Source: Eutreptiella sp. 'Long Island Sound 2002'
Taxonomy: Eukaryota > Euglenozoa > Euglenophyceae > Eutreptiales > Eutreptiaceae
Assembly: GCA_964036045.1 (NCBI GenBank)
Contig: OZ038382.1
Coordinates: 4,467,789 to 4,531,788 of the forward strand
Length of the DNA stretch: 64,000 nucleotides
Reading direction: 5' to 3'
A program made the translations under genes and the position numbers. The notes under the pieces are model-generated. The model worked only from the letters and a program-made list of their open reading frames with translations, did no database searches and was not told where the DNA came from. Below, in pieces: positions 12,401-21,856 of this stretch. Position 1 is the first letter of the stretch; every line of letters starts with the position of its first letter.

Positions 12401-12559
12401 CCCACGGAGGATGTCAATGACCAGCCCGCCACCCCAAGTGACACAAATGTGGCCGTGGCGGAAGAGGGGAAGAGCGATGAGGCACCCAAAGCGAACACGC
12501 CGAACATGGAGGGTTTGGGCGCAACGCAAAAGCTATGGAGCTCGCCACCTCCGCAATGA
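9498..12559 (+). CDS. El1 second gene: Gln/Ser-rich start, Lys-rich and acidic tracts
   Basis: The start MDPQLQHLQQLFQLLQ (9498) follows the spacer cluster. A Gly/Ser-rich linker leads to a folded-looking domain with WRWLCDVTPKYLYRRALCHW and SEAALYALFMVWQKAG. Two introns are well supported by frame: 10384-10645 (exon resumes LTATDVLTAMFVCD) and 11585-11725 (exon resumes DLARQRRKEAADKRAEACKK). The third part is rich in KKKK runs, resembling nuclear localisation signals; the last is strongly acidic and ends at a TGA (12557-12559). The frame between 10.05 and 10.38 kb is unclear: three frames each look partly coding, so there is an undetected small intron or an indel. El2 has a gene of the same position and layout. 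Function unknown; a nuclear accessory or DNA-binding partner is an inference. Confidence 0.5.
10384..10645 (+). other. Intron in El1 second gene, TTGCAC-rich
   Basis: GTGTGCAACC donor after GAGAAG, and CCTTCACAG acceptor. Both flanking codons are in phase 0. It contains about eight GTGCAA/TTGCAC hexamers concentrated at its two ends. Confidence 0.6.
11585..11725 (+). other. Second intron in El1 second gene, TTGCAC-rich
   Basis: Donor GTGTGACACC after GCGGAG, acceptor CTTCGTAG; 141 bases. Without splicing the frame stops at TGA 11588-11590; with splicing it continues in the same frame to 12557. About six TTGCAC/GTGCAA hexamers lie in the last 100 bases. Confidence 0.7.
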
Positions 12560-13153
12560 CTAGCCGACACCCTCGTTCAACCGCTACGTCATGCAAGGGG
12601 TTGGGAGACCATTGAGAGACATGGCACCCACTATCAGAGGCTCTTCGTTGGGGCCGTTAAGGCATTTCCAAGCTTTTGCAAGGAGATTGTAATTTCCGCA
12701 CGGACCTCCAAAATGGAGCCATTGGTGCAATGTATAAATAATTTTGTGCGACGACACCTCCCCCATTTGTCCTACACAAGCATTGCTCTTGTGCATGGCG
12801 CGGGGAGTGCCCCCATGAACCTTCATACTCATGGCCACGACGATTGTGCTCTCACCAGCGAATTCACCATTGGTGATTACGATGGGGGTTACCTTTTCAC
12901 GACAGGTTATTTGGGTGGGGGGGAAGTCCAGGCCCGTGCATGGGCACATCGGGGGGAGCGACTCGTATGGGGATGCTTGGTCGATGCAAGAGCCGGCGTC
13001 CTCTTCAATGCATATCATTTGCATGGACCTACGCGTTGGCGTGGGGAACGCTATGCTATTTTATGCTACACGAGTGCATCGTGGGCACGCGTGACGCCCG
13101 TGGTGCGACAAGGACTCCTTGAAATGGGGTTCCATTGTGGTGATGACATGTGA
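12560..13153 (+). CDS. Possible 2OG-Fe(II) oxygenase-like domain of El1
   Basis: This open frame follows the acidic gene in the same frame, separated only by TGA 12557-12559. The stretch before the first ATG (12713) also reads as protein (WETIERHGTHYQRLFVGAVK), so the domain may be the C-terminus of the upstream protein, interrupted by a stop or an unseen intron. The pattern NLHTHGHDDC, FTIGDYDGGYLF, then LFNAYHLHGPTRWRGERYAI and a final Thr/Ser-rich strand is like the metal- and 2OG-binding core of oxygenases (His-x-Asp, Gly-Asp-x-x-Gly-Gly, His, Arg). The usual His-x-Asp reads His-Thr-His here unless the later His-Asp-Asp is used. Oxygenases of the TET/JBP type are known to travel with KDZ transposons in fungi; a parallel is inference only. 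Confidence 0.4.
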   Translation, partial: LADTLVQPLRHARGWETIERHGTHYQRLFVGAVKAFPSFCKEIVISARTSKMEPLVQCINNFVRRHLPHLSYTSIALVHGAGSAPMNLHTHGHDDCALTSEFTIGDYDGGYLFTTGYLGGGEVQARAWAHRGERLVWGCLVDARAGVLFNAYHLHGPTRWRGERYAILCYTSASWARVTPVVRQGLLEMGFHCGDDM

Positions 13154-13754
13154 TTCCAATGATGGAGGATGCGTCTTTGCTCGTATTATGTGTGTTTTGT
13201 AGTGCATTGTCCACATGTGCTCGCATTGCATGGATTCTTCTTTTTTTGTACTATGGCGCGCACCGCGCGTAGCATGGTGGTTGCACACGGTTGCACACGG
13301 TTGCACGAGTGCAACCCGTGAAATTGGGGGGTTGCACACACCAATGGGCGTAGACAAGAAGCGGTTTTAATGTGAAATATTGTGGTGTGTGATGGTAAAA
13401 AACATGGTTCACCTCTCTCTACAACCTATTCATTACAAGCAAACCGTGGAAGCACGGTCCCTTTGGTTAGGATGGCATGTCCAAGGGGTTGGTTGTGCAA
13501 GGGGGCGGTTGCACAACCGCCGCATTTGGGAATTTTGGGGGGGGGTGTTACATGGGTATGGGACACACTTTTGGGGCATGTGAGAGGTTTGGGTCATAGT
13601 ACACTAATGGAATATGCCATGGGATATTCGGTGGCACCCAAAAACCAGCAAAAAAGAGGGTGAAATGAAAGTTTGGGTTGGGTGTGCAAGGGGTGTGCAA
13701 GTGGCCTATGTCACACTTCATCACAGGGGTTGCACACTGGTGCCGCCATCTACA
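13154..13754. other. El1 3' noncoding and subterminal region
   Basis: No supported gene. TTGCAC/GTGCAA hexamers cluster at 13282-13340 (four in a row with spacing of about 11 bases), 13493-13517, 13683-13702 and 13728, mirroring the left subterminal cluster. Confidence 0.6.
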
Positions 13755-13776
13755 TGGGCAAAACGGGTTCCAAGGG
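13755..13776 (-). repeat. El1 right terminal inverted repeat
   Basis: Read on the minus strand it starts CCCTTGGAACCCGTTTTG, pairing with 7122-7143. Directly outside, at 13777, the C-rich leader of element B resumes. Confidence 0.85.
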
Positions 13777-16115
13777 CACCCAAGCACAGGCCGCGCCCAG
13801 CACCAACACCAACAACACCCACGCCATCGGACCACCACGAGACACGCCAACCACCAGGTATCACCTATGACACTCTCACCATCGACAACACCAGCGTCGC
13901 TAACACCCACGGCACTATCCACACCACCGCCAACCCCACCAACGACGTGCCAAGGTGCCGTCACCTACAACACCCCTACCATCACCACCACGACCCCGGC
14001 ACAGAAAAACACCTACGCCCCCACTGTCGGTGTCAGTAAAGACGCCAGAAGGGCTGGCGAACACACGCCACCAGCGCCACCCACCGGGCCCCCAGCCAGG
14101 GGTAGCAGCAGCAACAGCACACACTAAACCCACCAACATCAACGCCAGCGGCACCACAGGGCAACACACCGCCTACCTAAAACACCCTCACCATTTGCAT
14201 CACCGCCCACCACATCCACATCACCCGGAGCATCGTCAACAACCACCCCAGGCAGCACAAACAACCACAACAACACCATCACATCCACCACCCTCACCAG
14301 CAGCGACACCAGCGGCACCCTCCGCCAGGAGTGGCGAGGAGATAACCCAACAACGAGGAGCCGCACCCAGCGTCCCGGGAAAGCTCATCATCGGAGCATC
14401 ACCACCGGCACCAACCCCCAACACGCCACCATCACTGTCACCAACGCCACCGACGCCTGACACAACAACCACACGGCCCGCACCAACGGCATCAGCCGAA
14501 CAGACACCACCTGCACCAACCTCCCCGGCGGCATAACCCGGTTAACCACCTGCGACCGCAAACCGCAGGCACTAAAAACCAGGACATCGCCGACAACACT
14601 CCCGGCCAACACCCGCACCGCCCTCAACAACACCCCCGAAAGCAGCACCGTCGACCGATAGGCACATCACCCTCACAAGCCACCTGGATACGGATCCCCC
14701 ATCCCACCCCCCGAAAAACAACAGCGGCATCGCCTACACCCCCCACCATCTGCACAACCAGCAACACCATCACCAGCACCAGCCGAAACACAGAAGACGG
14801 AAGCCTCACCAACAACCGACACCCCCACTACCACTGTCACCTGCGCCACCACCACCAGTCACGCCACCCACCGTCGGCGCCACCCACCAACGACGCCAAC
14901 GCCGCACCCTAAACCACACCTACACCCAAAACCTGCAGCAACGCCCGCGGAAACCACACCAGCGACATCACCCTCCACCAGAAGCGGCCACCCAACGCCG
15001 ACAGGGCCAGAAGACGATGATCAGCACCAGCAGGAAAGCCAGCCCTTAGCGCCCACAATGGCCCAAAGACCTCCCGCACCCGGACCCACACCCAGAAGCA
15101 GCACCTACGCCGACCCCCCATCAGTGTCACCAACACCCGAGAAGACATCAACCTCGAAGAACTAGTGACCACATCACAGCCGCCACCGCACCCACGCCGT
15201 CAGCATCACTACCAGAGCACCCCGCCGGGCCGTCATTGGCACTGCTGCCCATGGCACCACCCACACTCACCAGCGCCACCACCACCCCGCGCAAGGCCAG
15301 GAGCATCGCCAACGGCCTATACGAATGTCGGCACCACCAACACCACCATCACCGGACGGGGTCTACCCAGAGACCAAGAACAGCTCCCCCACCATGAAAC
15401 AGTACACCACCCGCGACACCCCACCATCGCCAACACCACCCTTACCACCACAGCACCTACCACACCTCCACCGCCGGCAGAGACATCGGCCACACCACTT
15501 GTCATGTACAGCACCCTCGCCACCACGGCCACGTCCGGCCCACAAAGGTTACGCCCACTATGGCCAGAGACAACACCCTCACCATCGACGCCACCGGCAA
15601 CACCACATACGCCCCATGCGTCCCAGGCTCACCAACCATCACCCTCACCATCAGTGTCCACCACACCACCTGAGGCACCAACGCCACGGGACGACGATAG
15701 CGACAACAGTGACAGGCTGACCCACCAACTAATCAGCATCAACTAGCCCTGCACCAACCTCATCTACACTAACGCCCGTACCACCCTCACGAACGGCATC
15801 GCCAGCGGCACAATCATCCACTCCAACACCCACACCAACCTCACCGCCAACATCACCACCACCCCCCAAGGGTCAGGGCTCGCGGGGAACGGAACAGCAG
15901 AGCGAGCACGCCACCACCCGCGCGTCTCGCCCACCCTACCGTACACCATTCCGCAACACCGCCCCCCCGCTTCCCCCGACAGGACGTGTGCTGCAGCCCA
16001 CTGCTGGGACGACGACTACAACGTCCTCCCGGCCATTCGACACCTACTGGCAGCCACGGCCCCGCGCCCACAAGACCACCAGCAACCCACGGAACCGCCG
16101 GAGCTCGACCACCCC
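13777..16115 (+). mobile_element. C-rich leader of element B, right half
   Basis: The C-rich Pro/Thr/His-coding composition of 4195-7121 resumes directly outside the El1 right TIR, including the GCCAGGAGTGGCG-like motif (14087, 14323). No domain is visible in any frame. It leads into the ORF1-like pseudogene that starts at about 16.1 kb. Confidence 0.4.
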
Positions 16116-18976
16116 ATGCCACCACGCTCCATATCCCCCGCGTCCGCCGCAGACCAGGACGCGGAGCACCAGCGAGAGGAGCCCGAGCCCGACAGCGCCG
16201 CCACGCCCCCAACCCCCCCCCCCCCCCCCAAGGACATCTACGCCACACTAGCCGGCACCCTGGCCCCCATGGACGCCGAGCAGTACTACCAGTTCATCCA
16301 ACGAGACCTCCCGGAGGACCACGCGACCCTCCAGGAGTGAAACAGGAGAAGAGGAACGACAACGAGTGGGGCACGGAGGAAGACCTTCTCTTGGAAGACA
16401 CCTGGAAAGGCACCATGGGGGCCTTCCTGGAAGCAGCAGCCGAAACCTACCCCCGTCCGCCCGGGGACACCAGGCACGGCCTCCACGCCCTCCTAGCGTT
16501 CCACAGCTGGAAACACCGCCACACCATCACCCTCCACCCCCTCGACCACAATCCACACTGATGGGAACCTGAAGACGACGCCACCGCCGCTATCACCGTA
16601 CAGCAAAGCCCCGAGAACCCGGGAGAGTACCACATCACCTGGAACGATCCGGCATCCCACCCCCCCGCCTCCCCCACCCTCCCAGATGTCTTCGCCACCA
16701 TCAGCGCAGAACTGCAGGAGGCGAAAGCCCCACAACAACCGGACGAAGAGATGCCCCAAGCACCATCCCCACCAACCACACAGGAAAGCCCCCCGCACAG
16801 AGCCCCTCACCCACCCCATCACCACAATGGAGCTCCCCCCACAGCACCGCACAGCCCCCGGACCGCAACGGGTTCCGGAACCTGCCACGGGAATGGGCGG
16901 TCCACAACGGCACACTCCGATGGGACGAAATCACACCGGGGCTCAAGGCCAACCGCCTCCACTCGATCACCGAACCCACCACCACCTGGGCACTACCGAC
17001 GGACCGCCACCACCTCCTCCTCACCGTCCAAGGGGATGCCACAATCACACTAACGGAGGGAGACCCCATAACAGCAGCCCCCACCCACGCCGTCCACGTA
17101 CCCCCGCAAGCAACGTCGGCACCTATGACGGTACATCCAGGCCCCACCCCATGGCAAGCCATCGTCATCACCTACCCCACCCCCAAACGACCACACACAC
17201 ACCTGGCAGCAACGGTGGGAGGACATCCGGGAGGACCTCCTCCAAGAACACCTAGGGCTCACGCGCTCCCACCACACCCTCCACCCGGTACGAGGAGTAG
17301 GGCAAGCACCAAACGGCATACACACCCCGGGAGTATGGGCGTACGCCACACCCATAAACCCACAAGCAGCAGAGGATATCAGGACCGCGCTGTCCATCCA
17401 GCAAGCCCAGACAGAGACCCAGCACCGCAACACCCAACGAGGCTACAGCATTTGGTGGGCATATCAAGACCACGACACCCTCACCCCACAACCAGGGCCC
17501 CCCCCTCTGGACACCAACACAACCGCCCTCCTCCAAGCCGCAGCAGCGGCAGCCACACAGGTAGAAGCCCCGGAAACCTGGAGCCCGCAATACCTGCTCG
17601 AAACCAAAGTGTCGCCCCACGGGAAGGCCCAAGAAAAGCCCCCATCGCCGAAGCCACTCCACCCCCCACTCAAGCTGGACGCGGAGGAGCACACCCCCCA
17701 CGACGAATGGGCAACCCACTACATCATCCCCCACACCACCACCCGCAAGACCGACGCCGCAAAGATCACCGTCACCCGCCACCTCCCGCACACCACACAG
17801 GTGTGTGAGCTGACGGCCCCCGACGTCCTTGTCACCCGTTGCCGACACGACGAGCAATACACCATACAGGCGGAGGGGGCCGCCGCGACCACCCTGTACA
17901 CATGGGCAACACGGGGGGACCTCCCAGACCCCACCCTCCACCACGCCCCCTCCTGGCCCACCCCCTTCCACACAGCAGACCGCCCCAACAAGAAGCCCAA
18001 ACACACAGGCATGCACAGCCCCGCCCAGGAGGCCCAGCACCGACACGATGCAAGGCGCAAGGCCCGCACCCTCCACGGAGACCAGACCATCCCCGGCATC
18101 AGCGCCCCCCCCGCCAGAGTGTCAGATGCCACCCGCAACCGCACGATCACAGGCATCATCACGGACTGCCTGAACCCAGCGGCGTCGCGGGCAGACGCAG
18201 TGTGGATCAGCGAAGGGCGCTCCCACACACGGGCGGTGGCGCGCCTCAACAACATCCAACCCCACAAACTCCAGCGCGTCGTCAGACCCTTCGCCGTACA
18301 CATCACCCCGTACGGCATCGACCACCCCCGGTGTGAGCACCATGACCCGCCCTGCTCCACCCCATGCACCTCGCCCATGCGCAGACCGCTCCAGGCCCCC
18401 ACCATCACGGGCAACATGTACCTGGGCACCGTACCGGGAGACCCGGGCATATACATCCTCCCCAACAGGTCCAGGGAACACGCCATCCCCCTCCACGGAG
18501 TGGAGTCCCTCGCCCTGGGACCGCCCCCACCAAAACACCAACAGCAGCACATTCCGGGGGACAAACGGACGCAGGCACCAGACGGGGGAAAGAAGGCCCA
18601 CCAGCGCGCCCTAGCCCACATCACCGTCCACCCCACAGCCCAGCTGACTTCGACAGGGAGCGCCACATCGTCCTGGAGGGGCAAGCCCACCACATCATCA
18701 CCGCCGCCCTATACACCCTCGCCGCCCACGAACGCCACTGGGACCCCAAAGCCATCCCAGCGATGCCCCCACCACCGCAAGGCCTCAACGATCCCGTCAG
18801 CCCCTTCCACATCGATCAACTCCTAAGCCGCAGGGCCACCCCACACCTCCGCCCCTCCAGGATAGAACTAGCCATCGCGCCGTGGGACACCCTGGACACG
18901 CCCCCTCAACAACCCGCCATCCACATCCTCAAAGCGGACGCCCAATGGTGGGTCCTCCACTGGGCACACGGCGCTT
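16116..18976 (+). pseudogene. ORF1-like pseudogene of non-LTR element B
   Basis: Coding-like sequence runs through several frames: DIYATLAGTLAPMDAEQYYQ (near 16.25 kb), DTRHGLHALLAFHSW (16.47 kb), an in-frame TGA at 16559-16561, then LLLTVQGDATITLTEG (17.0 kb), QRWEDIREDLLQEHLGL and TPGVWAYATPINPQAAEDI (17.2-17.4 kb), and PAIHILKADAQWWVLHWAHG (18.9 kb). Three of these resemble, in order, VQGQALIHAEG, TPGVLHALHRASALTKQL and the QAIVHGHAGG...WAVWHS segment of giant-element ORF1b, so I call it an ORF1 relative. Frame changes coincide with poly-C runs (16207-16231) and an ACACAC stretch near 17195. It is cut off at 18976 where the LTR begins. Confidence 0.4.
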
Positions 18977-19281
18977 GGCATTCGGCGGAGGTAACCCATT
19001 GCTCTTGCGATTTCTCCAAAACCCGTTCTCCTTGTTTATTCAAACTCTTGTAACCTCAAACTCTCAAAACCTTTGACGTTAGTTCCCCTTAGTGGTTGCT
19101 GCTTTTCCTTGCTTGTTCTGCACTCCTTGGATCCTGCTTGTTCTGCACTCCTTGTATTTTGCGCTGTGCATGCACTGATCTACAAATCCCGCACGCAAAC
19201 CTTGCACCTTCATAAGCACCAAGCAGTTTTGATCTCCATTGTCGTTGTGCAGCACGGAGTCCCTTGCTTGCCTGAGCGGTC
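18977..19281 (-). repeat. Left LTR, distal part (interrupted by El2)
   Basis: Matches 48432-48735 of the right LTR with only a few substitutions. Together with 23921-24187 it makes one complete LTR split by El2. The first five bases present in the right copy (TGTAA) are missing, so the end of this LTR is slightly damaged or diverged at its junction with element B. Confidence 0.8.
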
Positions 19282-19321
19282 CCCATGAGACCCACCACTG
19301 GGGGTATTTTCTTCGAACGAA
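19282..19321 (+). repeat. El2 left terminal inverted repeat
   Basis: Begins CCCATGAGACCCACCACTGG and continues through GGGTATTTTCTTCGAACGAA to 19321. It pairs with 23882-23920 with a 3-base indel (CAC) and a G-run length difference. Confidence 0.9.
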
Positions 19322-19565
19322 ACATTCGAACGAAGATTATTTCTTCGAACGAAGAAAAGTTTTGAACTGTTCGAACGCCTTTGTTGTGGCCGTTTTGCTG
19401 CAAACATTGCGATAAAATGCTCAACACAGGTATTATTGAGGGTTTGGTTCTTTAGATTCAGCCTGCAACCACCTGAATGCCCTGAAAGTGTGTCTTCGAA
19501 ATGTGGTGGACTTTTCTTCGAACGAACCTTCGAATGTTCGAACGAAGATATTTTTCGAAGAAAAA
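19310..19565. repeat. TTCGAA palindrome clusters at El2 left end
   Basis: Two clusters (19310-19375 and 19494-19565) of TTCGAACGAA and TTCGAA in both orientations. They lie downstream of the second gene's stop (19655) and inside the left TIR. Possible transposase-binding or 3'-end signals. Confidence 0.65.
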
Positions 19566-19654
19566 GACGCGGCGTTTACAAATGCACATACAGGCAACAA
19601 CAGAACCGCAGAACCACCAATGTCCCTGTCCAATGTAGCTCTCTGAGTCCTGGC

Positions 19655-21647
19655 TCATGACTCACTGCCTGACACTAGTACTGCAACCTCGTCTTTCTTT
19701 TCCGTATCCTCTTTGTCTCCCTCTCCGGCATCTTCTTCTTCTTGCTTTCCACCACTCTTCGTTGGCGTCTTCTTCTTCTTCTTTGGCCTCTTTGCCTTCA
19801 CTTCCTTCTTCCTGGCACTTGGAGCTGGCACGCCACCTCCGTTGCGTAGCTTCGGGCCGCAACACAATACTCCCCCACAGAATGCCACATGGCAGAGTTG
19901 TAGTCTGCAGGGACTCAAAAGATTGTACCGGCACGGCCCAGTTTGGTCTTCTGCTGCAGGATGTCTCTGGGTATCTCCGTTCGCCAGGGGCGCCACTTCG
20001 AAATGGGCACTCCTCTCCACGCTCCCCACTGGTCCTCTTGTTGGAGGGGAAGCCATGCCCACGGCAGTGCCCCTCGGTCTGGAATCTGTGTCTCCTGGGT
20101 TTCGTCTTCATCGTCATCATCTCGGGCAGGCGGCTCCTCCTCCTCATCTCCGGAAGGCGGCTCCTCCTCCTCATCTTCTTCAGTGTCTTCGAACTCCTCA
20201 CTCTCCGAACTCTCACCCGGCAGCAGCCTTGCCTTTTTCTTCGGAGGTTCCTTAGCCGCTGGCTTCGTTCGTGGTCTCTTCTTCGGCTTCTTTGTCTTCT
20301 TGTAAGACGAGAGAATCTCGGCAAGGTTCTTTGCCCGTCGTCCGGACACAACGGGTTGTGGATCTTTGCCCCGCACACCAGCTCTGGTCGTCGACGCTTT
20401 TTTTTCGGTTGCCTCAGGGGAATGCAACGTGGAACCACCCTGGCTCAGGTTGACCCACGTTGGCATCGACTTCACGTTTCTGCGACCTTCTTCATGGTTT
20501 TGGAGTGCTCCGAGGACCGTCAGTGCTCTCGCAGGCTTCGTTAGGAGGTCGTTGAGCAGGCTGCCCGCAGTCACGGTCGTCTCAATTCCACGACTTGGTA
20601 GCTGAAGCTTCCACCTGACGCCAACGGCGCTGGTTTGCGTTGCTGCAACCTGTGGGCAGTGGAGCGGTAAAAGACTTCGAATACAATCTTCGTTCGAAGA
20701 TTCGAATGTTCGAACGAACGGTTTTTTCTTCGAACGAAGAATGTTTTTCGAAGAATAACGTAGAGGACGCATGCATGGTCAAAAGCGCTCAGCTACAAGG
20801 TAAATGCGGTACCTCCCATTCAGGAATGTCCCCTCCCATGTAGCCATGCTGCACTCCTGCTGCAACTGCTGCCTGGAGCACCGTCTGCCACTTCGCCGGT
20901 GTTGTGCTTTGCAATTGTTGTACTCCCCCGGCTTGCTGCGCTCCTTCGTCCGTCTGGGCTGCCTCACCACCACCCCGCGCCTGAGGGGTGACCTTGACGC
21001 CTTTCAAGCGGCCCGTTGATGTACATTTGCCCCACCCTGGGGGCTCTGAGGAGGGGAATCTGAGCATCACGGTACGGTCTTCACGCCAGCTCTCCACTGC
21101 GCCGTAGGCGTGCCAAACAAGCGCAAGCATACGTATTATCGGGGTTGGGGTGCCTTTTTTGTTCGGGACTGCGAAGGGGAAGGCGCGGGCGACCAGTGCA
21201 CAAGGCAAGTCCCTCTCCACAGCCACATCCTTGCAATCGGCTGATAAACACTTTCCGAAACAGCGCCCATAGGTTGACAGTGGCGTAAGCCAAGCGTACT
21301 TCGGGTCCCCGAAAATGGGCGTATGCGGATTGGGTACGGAATTCCCCTAGAATGAGGTCAAGGTAGGGGCGGGTGACTCCGGATTCAACGATTACCTGGC
21401 GGCAAGTGTCGAACTCGGCGCTGACATCGAACACTTCGTTCACCACCACGTAATCCGGATCATATTCTTCTGAATCCTGGGATCCAAAATCTAGCGGGTC
21501 ATCCAAACGGCGAGAAGGGGATGGTGACGGCTCCAAATCCGCTGAACGCTGCGGCGCTGGGTGCTGAGCCAGTTGTGTACTACTCTGGGAAGGTGTTCCT
21601 GGCGCTGATCGTGACGCTGGGGCAGAAGTTGGGTGCGCCTGAAGCAA
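19655..21647 (-). CDS. El2 second gene: domain plus Lys-rich and acidic tail
   Basis: Minus strand. The first part (21647 to about 21250) has an acidic stretch, then VFDVSAEFDTCRQVIVE and YATVNLWALFRKVF. Reading continues in another frame as AVERDLPCALVARAFPF ... GGDIPEWE to 20813, implying a small unseen intron or indel near 21250. A GT..AG intron at 20812-20650 joins WE to VAATQTSAVGVRWKLQL in frame. The next exon has KKTKKPKKRPRTK and KEPPKKKARLL basic clusters followed by long Glu/Asp runs; a final frame with KRPKKKKKTPTKSGG ends at 19655. Position, order and the basic-then-acidic tail match the El1 second gene, while sequence identity is weak. Function unknown; basic clusters suggest a nuclear protein. 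Confidence 0.5.
20650..20812 (-). other. Intron in El2 second gene, TTCGAA-rich
   Basis: Donor GTACCG after TGGGAG, acceptor CTGCCCACAG; 163 bases, both junctions phase 0. Its middle (20676-20757) is a dense run of TTCGAA and TTCGAACGAA palindromes. Confidence 0.75.
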
Positions 21648-21659
21648 CTCCTGAGCACA

Positions 21660-21780
21660 GCGCGAAAGATTCGAAAAATATCTTCGAACGAAGATTCGAA
21701 TATTCGAACGAAGAAAAATCTTCGAACGAGAGTTCGTTCGAGGATTCGAAGATTCGAACGAAGACTAAATTCGAAGGACT
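21660..21780. repeat. TTCGAA palindrome cluster between El2 genes
   Basis: About ten TTCGAA-containing motifs in 110 bases between the transposase stop (21857) and the start of the second gene (21647). It corresponds in position to the GTGCAA spacer cluster of El1 at 9381-9460. Confidence 0.75.
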
Positions 21781-21856
21781 ACAACGCATGCCTGCAGGGC
21801 TTGGAGAATAACACATACCGCCACCAGTCTTGCGACATCGGCCTTGTCTTCCTTTG

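Larger units (their letters stand above)
7122..13776 (+). mobile_element. DNA transposon El1 with 22-bp TIRs
   Basis: A 6655-bp block of lower GC content inserted in the C-rich leader of element B. Its ends are inverted repeats (7122-7143 and 13755-13776, 21 of 22 matching) that begin CCCT(A/T)GGAACCCG. Inside, on the plus strand, lie a putative DDE-type transposase gene (7333-9287), a second multi-exon gene (9498-12559) and an oxygenase-like open frame (12560-13153). The dinucleotide CA flanks both ends (7120-7121 and 13777-13778), so any target duplication is at most 2 bp. Subterminal DNA, spacers and introns are crowded with TTGCAC/GTGCAA. The coding layout matches El2 at 19.3-23.9 kb. I cannot place it in a named superfamily. 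Confidence 0.85.

Noticed and set aside
7120-13778. CA dinucleotide as a proven 2-bp target duplication of El1
   Set aside because: A two-base match has a one in sixteen chance and El2 shows at most one base, so it is not claimed.
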